The position numbers and the translations under genes are program-made. A stretch of 64,000 bases of DNA from Cordilura impudica. Taxonomy: Eukaryota; Arthropoda; Insecta; Diptera; Scathophagidae. Below the pieces are notes generated by a model. The model had not been told where the DNA came from, did not search any database, and saw only the letters and a list, made by a program, of their open reading frames with translations. The stretch covers positions 65,528,783 to 65,592,782 of the forward strand of contig OY821519.1 of NCBI GenBank assembly GCA_963682025.1, given 5' to 3'. This document shows positions 1-14,600 of the stretch, one piece after another; position 1 is the first letter of the stretch, and each line of letters opens with the position of its first letter.

Positions 1-735
1 TGTACAAAAAAAAGTCTACGGACGGGTACAAAATTTTAAGTAATTTCAACATGTTTCTATATTTTGTTATCTATCTACATATACTCTATATGTATGTATA
101 TATATATATAAAAGCGAAAGTATCAATGTTTGTTTGTTTATAGCTCATAGGAGGCTAAACCATTGAACCGATCCTCCCATACAAATTAATTATTCAATAT
201 CAATACCTCGCGTACTATAACAGAGACAGCTATGCAAATTTGTAAAGGTCATCTATTATTGATGTGAGTAGTCGGACAAAAATGGGCGGAGTAGGGCCGA
301 TGGGCATGGCACTCCCTATACAAAGTAAATACTAAATGTCAAATAACTGGATTTTTATGGACACTTTGTACGAGTCCATAAGATATTGATGTGAGTATTC
401 AGATAAAAAAGTGGGCGGGATAGGATTAGTGGGTGTGGCACATCCTACACAAAAAATTATTAAGTACTATTCAGTCTTGAATCTTTTGACATTAATTACC
501 AATATGGGCGGAATCGCTAAATTTAAACATCAGTAAAATCAAAAATCGGCAAAAAACAAAAATAAGCAAGACAAAAATAGCGAAAATCAAAAATCAATGA
601 AATAAAAAATTCCCAAACGATATTCTTAACGCAAGGCCCATCGTTAAGTGCTGACGGAATTAGTTTGAAAAATCTATGTTCTTCTCATGGGCAGCTATAT
701 GTAGCTTGCTCCAGAGTAGGAACGCCGAAAAATTT
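1..735. repeat. Dispersed repeat shared with 14735-16150
   Basis: The segment has near-copies, inverted, at about 14735-15090 and 15450-16150. Shared landmarks include GTGAGTAGTCGGAC, the block around CTCCAGAGTAGGAACGCC and the ATATAAAAGCGAAA start. It carries several diverged sub-units spaced by 'gtgagta-tc-gacaaaaa'. No coding potential was found. Confidence 0.6.
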
Positions 736-3489
736 CATAATTTTTACACCAGATGAAAAAACACAAAGTATTGTATATTAGTCTGTGTTCACACAAGGCA
801 ATTTTTGTTCCGAAATTTTTGAGTTTATAGGAGACAGGGGAAAGAAGAGAGGTATTTGGTATGGAGTTGCTTGTACTCGGCAACTCGTTTTTTTGTGCCA
901 TTCGTAAACATGCAATTAGCTGCGGCTTATTATTTGACATTTCTTTTTATCCTTTGTTTCGCTGTGAAAAATTATTATTATTATTTCATTTATTTTATTA
1001 TTTTTTTTTATTATTTCAGTTTTTCTTTGACTTAACTTTTTTCACGTAAAAAAATTTTTTACTTTGAACCAATAATAAATTCTTTTTACACAAACTAATA
1101 AAGTGAACTGTCAAAAATGTAAGAATTTGAAAACAAAAGAAAACGAAAAGTTGCGGCAATAAATATCTCTGTGTGAACATTAAGGCTATTGTAAAAGAGA
1201 ATTGAAAAAAAGTTGTGCAACAAAAATTGCCTTGTGTGAACCCAGACTTAGCAAGCAATGAAATAAAAAAATTAAAGAAAAAAATAAAATAAATTGTTTT
1301 AATTGCACATTACAAATCATAAATAATCATAAATTGATTATGAAAACATACTTGTTCTTAAAGGCCTAGTTAGCCACACGTTGTTAAAATGTAACCGTAT
1401 CGTAGCGTAACGTTGGCAATTTGAGCAATTACAGAACGCAAAAAAACAAACCAGCATGTTGCTGTGTATAATTAACCAAACTTTATCAGCTGTTCACAAA
1501 TTTCACGTACAAACGTAACAAAAATCTAAAATCAACAGAAGCTAACGATACGATACGTTAAGCTTAAGTTGGGTAAGCATATGTTTTTCATAAGACAGGT
1601 TGAATCAGCTGATTCGGGCTGATTCGCGCCGTCACCATTACGCGTGGCTAACTAGGCTTTAAGTCTTGGTTTCAATTTTAGAGTATAATTTTTATGAAAT
1701 TTTTTCAAATGAAGGACATAAGCGAAGAGTATGAAAAGTTGCCGTTAAGTTATTAGAGGTTGGAAAAATATTAAAATTTTATCAAGTCCATCGTGAATAC
1801 CAAATGAAGAAATTATAATACCCAAATCAGGACGTTCAAAAAGCGATAGTCAAACGAACTGAAAAGAAAGCAGAGTCACTGCTTATAAAATTTTACAATG
1901 ATGGAGGAACTAATAGCCATTTGTTGAAAAAAAAAACTTTTCTGAAATTATACCCAATTGTTTTCGAAGTTTTGTATTTAATAACAAACATGAAAATATG
2001 TTTAATTTTTTATCACGTGATATACAACAAAAAAAGAAAACGTCCATAGACTTATGTGTTATTTAGAAAGTTTTTCTTAAATAACTCATGTGATGTTTAG
2101 TAGACTTGCATTTTTAAAACGGCTTTAAGTTTTTTATAAAATAATAAACCTCAATGTCCTAAGAATTGTCTGTAGACTTTTTTTGCATTGCATTTGTGAA
2201 TAAAGTGAAGTCAAAAATTAATTTGTTAACTATAAGATCTTATTTGATGAAAATACATCACAAAATGTACCGCAATGTTCAAAAATATTGTGTAAGTCCC
2301 AATTCAGGGGGATTTTGTCATAAGTAACCAGCCTCCAAAGAAGTGAACTAGATGTTGTTCTTGGATACGGATGTTGAAAAAATTTGCATCTTAACTAATG
2401 AATTTAATATGGCCTTGTCATAGGACGAAAGTTAGCTTTTAGAGATACAGCCAATTACACTTTAACTGGTGCTTAGAAAGTCATATTCGGAATATATTTC
2501 TTTAGAACCATTTTTATAAGTACTTTTCTTAATTGAAACGTTTAGTTTTCAATATACGTTATTTTTCTTTTTCCAATATAAACTTCTTTAACTGATAATC
2601 AGTTCTTCCTAATATCAATAATCGTTTTCCCAATATCAATTTATTTTTGCATTGCTTTAAATTCTCGATATAAATTTTAGATACTCTCAATTTCTATTTG
2701 ATATTGTTTAGATTCGAAAGTGTAGTTTGCATACAAGCTTTATATTAATATCTTTGGAAGTTGCTTAAAATCACTTCCAAAGAAGTTATTCCTTTGGAAG
2801 CCAAGAGAATGTGATTCTTTGAATTCACTTATTTTGCGATAGACAGTGAAAAATTAGCAATAAATATGGACTTGAGCTATTACATACTTGTCAACTTCTG
2901 AGAGAAGATCTTACAAGGACTTATTATTAACACATTGAGTGCCAAACAGTATTTATGAAAATGTTCCCGGAAGCCACCGAGTTTCATTACTGGAAATTTA
3001 TGTAGAAGTGGTGATAAATGAGTTTTCGATTATCCACTACTTCTTTTGAAGCCTATTTATGATACATAATCAATTTTTATATGTCATATCAAAAAATTAA
3101 ATTCGGCTACGTTTCTTTAAGAAAACCAAGCAAAAATTTCGTAAGGCTAAGTATACAAAAGGCATAAACAAATCAAAATGGAGTCGCTAAAATTATGTCC
3201 CACGTGGCACACAAATCAAATCAGTGAGAACTTGTAAACTTTAAAACCAAGCCGCTTACATAAAATTTATAATAGATTTTGAAATAATAGCAATTCTTAG
3301 TTACCCTTTTGAAAAAAGAATACATTCATTTTCAACTGGTTTCTAGAATTAGAATAATTAACGGTATGAAAAAAAGAAAAAAAAAAAAATTACATCCAAA
3401 CTTTAATAAGAACATTTGGGGTTTAGGGTTACTTCATTACTAATCTCAATTCTTTCTTTTTTTTTAACAATAATTATCGTAAATTCCTA
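736..3489. other. Gene-free AT-rich stretch below form3
   Basis: Nothing codes convincingly here; short open frames are low-complexity. The part nearest 3490 must include the form3 3' UTR, but no clear AATAAA on the minus strand marks its end. Confidence 0.5.
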
Positions 3490-5681
3490 CTATTTATTGC
3501 GTTTAGTCGCACTGGCCGTAGTTGGTCGCATAAAACTGCTAACACCTCGTGTGTTGGAACTACTGCGGGATGCTGCAGTACGTGGTGTATTCTGTGGATT
3601 TGTTATACTCGCTTTAACCATTATAGGTGTACGCACTGATTGTGGTCTTGAGGAAAGAATATTTGTTTGATTCTCCTTAAAACTCGTACTACCCAAATTC
3701 GTAGAAGATATATGACGTTGCTGCGTAGCATTTGGATTTGATGTGAAACGACGTACTATAACAATGTTGGGACCCACACTAGAACCACTTGAACTGGAAC
3801 GACTGGCCGGTACACCACCACCAGCCAAACGACTTGGATTATTTTTTAGATTTTGTGTGGTTAAAGGACGTTTGCTGGGTGATGAATCTGCGGATAGTGT
3901 TTGTAAGGGGGTTTTATGTAAACCACTACTAGCCATGGGCATGCGTTTTACAGTATTGGTGGATGTAGCACTATTGATGGAAGATCTAGAAGAACGTAAA
4001 CTGTTACGTGAACTACTACGTTCTACATCACGTTTACTACTGCTACCCGAAGATGATGATGGTTCCGAATGAGCAATAGTCTTACGTAATGATGTAGCTC
4101 TGCGTATGGCATTGTTGGTAAAATTACTCATATGAGCAGCTGCTGTTGAACTAGCGGGACCCAGCACTAATTGACCATTCGTTATACGCGTCGATTTCGA
4201 ACGGTCGATCGATGAAGCTGTTCTGCGAGGTGTTGTTACCACTGAGGAAGGTTGTGACTTCGATGCTGTTGTCGATGTTGATCTTAGCCTGGATATTTGT
4301 AATCTATCCGCTAAACGGCTGGAAATTTTTTGTATTGGTGTTGTTTTTTGTGACATGGGTTTCTGTGACACTTTTGGATTATCATTGGCCTCGTTGCAAG
4401 AAGAATTTGTACTTTCTTTACCATGAGAGGGTGTATCGGAGACTAGACTTTGTGTTTCCTCAAAACCTTCATCGTTTAATTCGTGGTTTGATACTTTAAT
4501 TAGGGTCGAGCCATTTGCTGTTGTTTTTGCCGATATCGTGCTGTTGGAGGGATTTGTTCTTTGTGCTATTATCTCTCGCGGTGGGCTCCACAAACGTTCT
4601 GGGCAATCCGTAGGAGATTTGAGATTTCTTAAAGCTTCTTGGACATCTTCTTGATTTATAGAACTAATATGACGTCCTACTTTTTCAAGTTTTGTTATAG
4701 TCTTAGCTGAGACATTACTGCGCTTGGCTTTAGGTTCCGGTAATTTTTCCGTGGCCGCAGTATTAGCAACGGGTTTGTGTTCCAATTTCGTAGGAGTTTT
4801 TTGGATCTCTGTTGTATGGACTACTTGAGATAGAGAGTTTTCTTCACTAGAATCTTTGGCAGAAGTTAAGTCCTCATTTCCACTGCTATAATCGGTAGGA
4901 CGTTTATAACGTCTGGTTCTTCTAGCCATGGAATAACGATCAAAATGACCTGGTATTTCTGAGGTCTCCAAATTTTTATTATTTTCCAAAATCTCGTTGT
5001 TATTGTTGCTATTACAATTTGTCGCTTCAGTTCGATTCACTGTTACTAAAGTAGTTGTAGGACTAGAAATAATTCTTCTTGACACGGGCGGTGTTTCAAT
5101 ATTATCGGCATCAATTTCCTTACGTTTGGAGGTCTGTAGACCGTTGTGACTTGTTTGAACGTTGTTTGCTATTGAGGTATTTGATTCTAATTTACTGACT
5201 TCTGTGGGAATACTATCAAAATTGAACTTATTTTGTGTGTGAGATTGTCGATTGTGGGAATTGGGAGACTTATTCAGATTATCTGTATTAACTTTGGTTG
5301 TACTAGCTGTTTCTTTCATCGTTTCAGTTTCTGCAGTTGCTGCTAAAGTTTGTGAAAGTTGTGGTGACTTTATAGTATCATTAATGGATGTACGTCGTTT
5401 ATGGGCATTTAGTTCCTTATCCATGGCAGCTGATGATCGTATATATATTTTCAAAATATCATTACCATCTCGTTCACCTAATTGCTGTATAAGCGATTTA
5501 CGACGATCTTCCTCGGCTATGGATTCTAATTGTGTAGCGGCATTTTCCAAAGAACGTTGCCTTCTATAGTTGACATCATCGGTTTTCAAAAGATTTGAGG
5601 GCTTTGTAGGTATATCAACTGATTCCGTTAAACAAGGTTTTTCCCTTTGCTTATGTGAATTTTCTCGAGCATTATTAATAT
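3490..5681 (-). CDS. form3: form3 terminal exon: long Ser/Thr/Asn-rich tail
   Basis: This 2192-bp exon carries the last 729 residues and the stop codon (TAG at 3490-3492). The protein is disordered-looking: rich in Ser, Thr, Asn and Arg, with repeated Ser-Ser-Ser, TPRRTAS and RSSS motifs and a net basic C-terminus ending TKRNK. It begins with a phase-1 acceptor (TTTCAG) and the reading DINNAREN. Basic Ser/Arg-rich tails in other formins can bind microtubules or be phosphorylated; that is only an inference here. No clear polyadenylation signal was found close below the stop. Confidence 0.88.
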
Positions 5682-8600
5682 CTGAAATTTTGAAAAGTAA
5701 ATTTAAGTTTATGGCACGATATTGGAAGGATATATTGGAACATACCTGCTATGGCCTGTATGGTACTCTCGACATCGGTGTCTAAGGTTTTGGATGGTTT
5801 CCAATCGGGATATACACGTTTGTAGCTGTCTTTCGTATGGTTATTACTTGTATTAGTTATGTTAGTCTCATTAGTACAAGGATTCGGTGTTGTTGGTACA
5901 AATTTCTCTTCGGGTAATGTATCCAGTTTTCGTTCGCTTTCTAAAAATACCAAATAAATATTGCAATTAACAATTATTTCATAAGAACACAAAATTAGAT
6001 AAAAATTAAAATACCCACCTGTATCGTTTTCGAGCGAACGCCTATTAATGTTAACCAAACGTCGCTTACGTTTGTATTCCTCGTCTTGTTTCTCATCGTT
6101 TTCGTTCGATTGTAACCAGGTTTCGATCTTTTGGCGCCATTCACGAGATATTCTAAAATTAGATATTTTGAATTAGAAAAAATAAGAATACTTAAGTACT
6201 CGTAACATATACAGTAACCAACCTTGGTTTTGTTTCATCTTGTGCTGGCAGTCCTATTTCTCCATTATTAGGTGACAGAGGAGATGCTTTTTCCGCAGTA
6301 TTAATTGGTAATGGTGAAGCGGCTCTTTCTCTATCCGTTCCAAAGTCAATATTTAATAATTCGGGACGTTTACGACTAGAACTTCCCGAACGTGCGCGGC
6401 GAGCCCAAGAACGATCTATAAAATAAATACTAGTTTTATTCACAATTCTACGTTGTAGTGAATCAATTTTCTCTTACCCAAACTGCCATAGGCTGCTTTA
6501 CGGTCTCTACTATTACGTTCATGACCTGAGGTTCTCAAAAATTCCATAAGATCATCTTCTTCAGCCAATACACGACTTCTGCGGCGTCTCATGCTACCGT
6601 TGGGTGTTACATCAGGTGACATGCCATCACAGTTGCCGTTTGAAGTCTCCAATCGTGGAAAGCTGTTATTAATTTCCATGCTGCCGTTATTAAATGAGCC
6701 ATAACGTTTGCGTGATAAAGCCGGACTGGATCTGGGATCGAATGATGAATCCAGTGAAAATGGATTTTCGTAGTCTGATACCGGTGTGCCATTAAGATTT
6801 GCTAAGTTAAATGTAAGAATAAAATTATTTTATTATATAAAAAAAGAACGTTTCAAAAAATTACAAGATGCAAAATTGGGAAATTTGCTTTAGATGAATT
6901 AAATCAGGCTGCTAACTCATGAACTCTCCTCACTTAAAGGGAATTTTTCTTCACGAGTTTGTAGTACCATCAAGAAATCGCTCGCGTTAAAGGATTACGC
7001 CATGATATGGATATGGAAGGGGCTTTTAGCAATATCACACAGGACTAGATAATAGCAGCACTATCTGGTCTAGACGTAAATTTTGTGATCATATTGATTA
7101 TAAATTTGCTAGTCTATAGGGTACTGAAATCACTTTACGATTTTTCTAAACAAGAAGTTGCACTTCAAATGCAATGCTGAGGAGCGACGAAAAAGGAAAC
7201 TGTTGCTTTGTACTCGTGCAAAAAGGCCATCGAAAAGCGAGGAGGCAATAATCCAAGAATATCTAAAAGATTTATACAGCTGTGGTTCTACCAATAATGC
7301 TGTATGTGATCTTCACATATCTTTGGAGAAGGCATCTAATCTCAACCTTCTCGCTACAGTACAGATAATAGCTCTAGCATCACTAGAGCTCTTCGTACTA
7401 CAGCTTCAGATGCAGTGAACATACTCTTACATATAATACGATTGGACATATTAGGGAAGGAGACTTATGGTTCATCGGCTAGCCGACTTAGGACCACATT
7501 AAAATTGCTATGCTACAATTAAGGCCATAGCGTGATCCTAATGACAGGAACATGCCATTGATCGTAGACTATACTACTTATTTTAACGCCTCTTTAACAT
7601 CCTAATACCAATTACCGAATTTTTGTCTAGAAGAAACCCAGGTACCGGACGTTCCACAAACTTCTACACTGACTGATCGAAATTATAAACCCATGTTGGT
7701 TTCAGAGTCTTCTCAAAAGTGCTTCGATTGAATCTGGAGACAGAGATGACGGAAATAAAGGATATTTCTAATTCATATTCTATCTGTAACCACAACTAAG
7801 ATTTACTGTGATAATCAAGCTGCGGTAAGATCCCTAACTGCATATGGGTTCCAGGACATAGGGAAACTGCAAAGCTGGTGAGCTGACATAACAGACTGAT
7901 GAGCTGACTACTTTATACCGCTGACATAATAAATCGTAGATGTGCAAATAAATTAATGTATAGGTTTAGAAAACTACCCATATCTCAGAAGAAAAATTCA
8001 GAAGTGCGTCACTAACACTCCCAGTAGGTAAATTACTATGGACATTGCCTAATGGACATTGCAGCATGGATGCAAAGGAAGTGGAAAATATGGAACATTT
8101 TTTTGCTATTGGCCGGCGCTCTCTAGAATTAGACTTCGGATAAAGGGATCGTTCCTCCTTAATGATCTGTCTGAGCTCTCACATGTTGAAATAACACATC
8201 TTCAAAACTTCATAATTTTAAATAACCAATAGCAGAATGTTCGCATTTAATACTTTTGCTGCCTTCCACTCACCATATTTAGTTCGTCGAGCCAGTTGCT
8301 CCTCTCTTTGTTTTTGCCGCAATATAGCTTGTTCTTCCAACTGTTGGCGGCGTTCGTTTTCTTTAACGGCTTGCTTGAATTTATCACAGAACGATTGGAA
8401 TATTTTGAAACATTCCTCTGGTCGAAAACTGGACGGATCTTCACAAAAAAAATCGGCTAATTTCAAACGCATAGATTCAACAGCATCCATGCCCGATTTT
8501 AGAACAGCAATTTCACTTTCAGCACTTTCTAAAAACTCCATCATTTGCTCTTTGATGTCCTCATCTGTATGGGGTAACTCAATTTGTTTTTTAATTTTTT

Positions 8601-11600
8601 GCAACTGGGTATCGAGGTTCTTGATGTCAATGCCGATTTGTTCGATATTAGTTCTAAAAAAAAATAGAGAATACAAGTAATGAAGGCCTCTTAGGAGAGA
8701 TATACATATTTGCAATTTAAACATACTTGGAAGCATTTTCTAAATTACTAAGCTCATTGGTAAAATTCAACAGGGCAGGATTACGTTTTTCCGCTTGTAT
8801 GGCCACAAAATGTATGAGATTCATGCCGGGTTTATTGGCTCGTATATCGGTTAATTTGGTCAACGAAGATAATTTGACACCAGCAGCATTGCCAGCATAA
8901 CCACCAGAATTTAGGAAGTTGCCAGCCACCACCACAATATAAAGAACTTCTTGTAATGTTTTATTATTTATCAAATCTGTGGAAGAAACAAAAACATTGA
9001 AATGATTTATTTTGAAGTCTACTTTTCAATAGCTTACCATCTCCGGCTTCTATCATGGCATTGATACAAGGTTCAAGATATGTTATATTCGCGGTAAATT
9101 CTTCCTTAAGCAACATACTCTCAATGCGCAATTTATAACTAAGAATGAAAAATAATTAAGGCAACATATTAAGTGATTTGTATGAAAAAAAAAAAAAAAT
9201 AAACGTACTGTGGTACTTCCATTAGTAAAAGTAAAAACTTTTCAGCTCTACCTAGCCGTTGACGATCACCATTAAAGGTTTTAAGCATATCGATTTCATC
9301 AACTTCTGGTAAAATTTTCAATAAACCCCTAAGTTTTTCAGATCCAATAATTTCATGACTGCCGGTGTGGATAAGTTGAACAATATCTTCATTGGAATTG
9401 TACCTAAAAATAAGTGAAATTGTATTTTATTAATTCATTACTCAAATAAGAAGTCCATAACTTCAAAAGTCCTCAAAAAAGGACGATGTATTAACAATTG
9501 ATGGACAAAAATATGATTGTTAAAAGTTTTCGACAATTAGTGATGAATAATAAACTTTTAAGAGATAATTGATAAATATCGTCGATTAAGTTAACACTTC
9601 TCTGTAAATGGTAGAGCATTTTTAACTTAAAGATCAGATAATTACTTAGTTCGTTAGGGTGCCTCACAGAAAAAAAAAGGTAAAAAAATCTCGGTTTCAA
9701 AGAAAATCGTTACTGAGCCTTTTTGCTTCAAAATTTTTAGCATTTCTTCCAATCATATGCAAGATTGAGCCTCCATGTTATGTTGGACATGGCCTCAGAA
9801 GTTCGCGTTTTAGAGATATTCAATAAAAGATTTTAGTTTGTATGACTTTTATGGGAAGATATTAATTTTTTTTGATAACATTAACATATTTTAATCTTTA
9901 TTTGATTATATATTTCACAATTTTTCGATGTTCGTGTTTGATGTGGGATGTCTATATTTCAAACATGGCCATTATGGGTATCAAATTTTTCATTTTGTCA
10001 CGGATATTACTAATATTTATATAAAAACTTTTTGAATTTTGAAAGTTTGAGACTTGCTGCCGTACAACATATGCCAATAGATGCTGCTTTTTCCTTATAA
10101 AAATAATTATACCCTATACCACTATGTGGTTTGGGTATAATGACTTTGTGCTGCTGTTTGTAACAACCAAAAATATTTGACCTAGACCCATCTTTAATTA
10201 TACCGATCGAATCAGAATCACTTTCTGAGTTGATTTAACAATGTCCGTCCGTCCGTCCGTCCGTCCGTCCGTCCGTCCGTCTGTGTGTCCATGTAAAGCT
10301 TGAAATCAAACTGCAGGTCGCAAATATGAATATATTTTGATGAAATTTGGTATATAAGCTTTTATCGGCCATGGGATGAACGCTATTGAAATTGGTGAGA
10401 ATCGGTCCATGTTCAGACCTAGCCCCCATACAAATTACCCATATGAAATCGACATAAATTGCCATAAGATCCAAATTGTCCTATAGATCTTACTCAAATT
10501 GGGTTTGTATGCGTTCATTACATCCACTGATAAGTAGTCCAAAAATGATCTCTTTGACCCCATATAGAGCTGCTTCCCGATCTTCAGTTAAATCTATTAA
10601 AAAACAAAAATATTGCACTGATTCTTCTCAAATTTTGTTTGTATATATTTTTGCAAAATACAAGAGACTTTACCAAACATGATCAGGATCGGTCCATTTT
10701 TGGACCTAGCCCCTTTATAGATATAGCATCCGATATGAACTTTTTTATATCTGCAGCCAAAAAAATTAATAAAAATCCCACTCAAATTTGGTTTTTGCTT
10801 ATTTTCTATGTCCAGTTAGTTGGGCCTAAGAGATAGGGTTTCTAAACGCATGGTATAGGGTATCGTATAGTAGGTCTAGACCGACTATAATTTTCTTACT
10901 TGTTTTTGATATGCAGTTATGTATGTATATTAAATCAGCTTTCAAACGATATACAACATCAAATACATTACACAGGGTAGTAACTCTATCAAAAAACCGT
11001 GGTTAACGTGAATATCAAATTTCAAGAAAACTTTACAATTGTATAACAATTTAAAATATAAATTGAATTTAGTCGTAGGATTTTGTTAAAAAAATGTATA
11101 CAATATTGATATTAAACTCCATATTTTAAAGGTGAGAGGTTCTATAACGATGGGAGGTGAGTAAAATTGTTTTGGAAATGGAAAACAATTTGTTTTTAAA
11201 GTTTCCATAAGTCGTTACTGCATCAAATTACACTGTGGAACAAATTCAGGTTAGCAAAAGTTAGGTCGATTCTGAGAGTGAGGGGTGAAAATAGAGGCTA
11301 AATTAGAAAACCCGTATCGCGGCGTTTGTTTATGTTAGTTCGAATTTTTTTTTTAATCGACCTTCGAACTTTGCAGTCAAATGCCGATTTGACCTGTGCA
11401 ACAATTAAAATTTTTAAAAAAATTGATTAAGAAAATGTTTGTGGTGTTATGAAGCAAAATGTTGGAAAAATAATTTTTTTTCATGATTTTGAAAATATTT
11501 TCCACAAAACTAAGTCTTTTTTGCTTACTGTTTGATCTATAATATGCTTCTCAGTTTCTTCAATAAATTTCATTTCAAAAGAAAATGGTCTTAGTCGATA

Positions 11601-14600
11601 ATTTGCGTTAAAAATCCCAAAACCATTAAATAAATAGCGATTTAGCTATGAATGTATCAACTACCATAAAATTTTGAATAGAAGGAAAGCAAAGAATAAA
11701 ACTTATGTAGCAGTGCCAAGTGTTCAATTACCATTACCGCACTCAGAATTCGTTCCAGTACCAACATACCGAGGTATTGATCTTCAAACAGATATCAGTA
11801 CTACAACCGCCGCTGCTACATCCATGGATTTCTTCTCAGAATACGACCCTGGTGAAGGTACATCCTATGAAACATCAAAGGACCCAATCCTAGTCACACA
11901 AAACCAATTGGATGGAATTGTTGCAAATTTGTGTTTGACACAGAAAAAATCAGAACTAATGGCTTCATTTTTGAAAGGAAATTATTTGCTGGCGAAATGT
12001 ACCAAAGTAACAGCATATCGAAAGCGCCAAAAAGAATTAGAAAAGTTCTTCAATGTGAATGATGCAAAAAATTTCGCTTATTGCAACGATATTGAAAAGT
12101 TAATGGAGAAAAAAATGGCTTATGGCTTCATTTTTGAAAGGAAATAATTTACAGGCGAAATGTACCAAAGTAACAGCATATCGAAAGCGCCAAAAAGAAT
12201 TAGAAAATTTCTTCAATGTGAATGATGCATTAAATTTCGCTTATTGCAACGATATTGAAAAGTTAATGGAGACGATAGGGTTAACCTATAAAAAAGATGA
12301 TTGGCGTTTATTCATTGATAGTTCACTAATCAGCTTAAAAGTTATGCTTTTGCCAAGACAAATAGAATGCCTTCTGTTCCGATTGCGTATAGCACTGACA
12401 CTAGTGAAAATTTCGATAATTTGAAACACATTCTGGAAGTAGTCAAATATAACGAACACCAGTGGCGCATTTGCTGCGACCTCAAAATATTTTCATTAAT
12501 TACAGGCTTAACAGCATCTGGCCGTCCAAAATATACGTGTTTTTTGTGCGATTGGGATTCACGATACGGAGAAGATATTAAAGGAAGAAACCATTACAAA
12601 CAGCATAACTGGAATAGTCGCATTGGACGGAAATGGCCTAAAGACAATAGGATACACGAAAGTCTTGTTCCTGATGTGAAAATTTTGTTGTCGTTGCTCC
12701 ACATTAAACTTAGCATTGCTAAAATTTTTTTGAAATGTATCGCAAAAAGACCAGCAGTATTCAACCGCTTAAAAGACATTTTCCCAAGACTAAGTAACGC
12801 CAAAATTCAGGAAGGGGTTGTTAATGGTCCCGACATACGGAAACTAATGAGTCGTCAAGATTTTGACCAAGTTCTGACAGACCGAGAATTAAATGCATGG
12901 CTCGCATTGAAAGCAGTCATTAAAGGACTTTTGGGTAAATAACGCAAAGACAACTACAGGCAATCTGTTGCAAACATGTTGGCAGCTTTCGATGAAATTG
13001 GGGTTAATATGTCGTACAAAATTCATCTCTTGCATCAGCATCTTGATCAACTCGCTCAACAGTTGCCAACTGAATCTGATGAGCAAGGCGAACGTTATCA
13101 CCAAACTTCGCTTCCATTTGAAATAAGGTAACTATAGAGTGTGCATATTTTGAATTCCTAGATTTTTCTAATATCTTTGTCAGAGTGCACAATTTAAACA
13201 TGTTAACGATTGAAAACTATTTTCCTTTCATGTACAGAGGAAAGAAATCTCCAGATGCAATACTCGCTGAAATTTGTTGGTGGTATAAAAACACCTTTGA
13301 AGAAGAGGAAGACGAGGGAAAAGAGGAAGGGGAAGACAAAGATGAAATTCGAGAATATCTATTGGACGAAATTATCGACCTTTCTGATGATGATGACGAT
13401 GACCAAGATATTAGAGAGAGCAGTGATGTTGATCCACAGCCGCCTGCTAAACTTAAAACTTTTCATAACTAACATTTCAAAAATATATTTTTTCCATATT
13501 TTTATAATTTCTTTTTCAATGTTTCTTCAAAACCAACACTGAACAAAATTGGTACGTAAAAAAATGAGAAGTAAATTAATATTAAGCTGGAAAACGCAAG
13601 TTTTGTATTATGATTGTTTGTTCTTTTCAAATGAAATTTATTGAAGAAACTGAGAAGCATATTATAGATCAAACAGAAGGCAAAAAAGACTTAGTTTTGT
13701 GGAAAATATTTTCAAAAAGCATGAAAAAAAATAATTTTTCAAACATTTTGCTTCATAAGCACTACAAAAATTTTCTAAATCAATTTAAAAAAAAATTTTA
13801 AAATTTTAAAAAAAAATTTTAACAGGTCTCTAGCAATAATTTGGCTTTTACAGATTGAAAAAATATCAATCAGTCGACGAGTTATAGCCAAAAAACCATA
13901 TAAACAATATGCTGAAAATCGGCATTTGACTACAAAGTTCGAAGGTCGATTAAACAAAAAATTCGAACTAACATAAACAAACGCCGCGATACGGGTCTTC
14001 TAATTTAGCCTCTATTTTCACCCTTCACTCTCAGAATCGACCTAACTTTTGATAACCTGAATTTGTTCCACAGTGTTATTATGAAACTCTGTGTGAAGGC
14101 TAAAAATAGAGATATTTTTATGTGATTTTATTTAGGGTTTCTAATCCATTTTTTATGAAAAACTAGTATGCCCTGTCGTGCTTCGCTACGACTTACCGAG
14201 ACTTATTGAAATGTATGTTTTCATAATAAATTATTCCTACGAAGTTTGATTTGTACAATTAAGACATTAAATTATACTAGCAGATTCCAGCGCTCGAAAT
14301 TCTAGTGCAATTTCTAGGCAGCTTTATTTTTCAACTTAGCCAATTCACAAACCAACACTTTTATGGTTTATTATTATTGTGAATGAAGATAACAAACTCA
14401 TTAACAAACACATTAACAAATTTAGTAAAACACACATAGCATATGTATAATTTTATGTATGTGTTAGTAGCAACTTTAAATGCATTTTACTCAAAATAAA
14501 GGAAAAAATTTAAAATTTCTATAAATCTACAAAACAGCGAAAAAGAAATACCTTTCAAATAATATAAGTTTGGTCAAAATCGGGATAAAACGGTGGAACA

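Noticed and set aside
3416..5569. Plus-strand ORFs opposite the form3 tail
   Set aside because: All are shadows of the 2.2-kb minus-strand exon; codon pattern and splicing support only the minus strand.
11231..14075. Assignment to Transib because the ends start CACTGTG
   Set aside because: The flanking duplication is TTA (3 bp), not a GC-rich 5-mer, and the encoded motifs differ from the Transib at 36279-39235.
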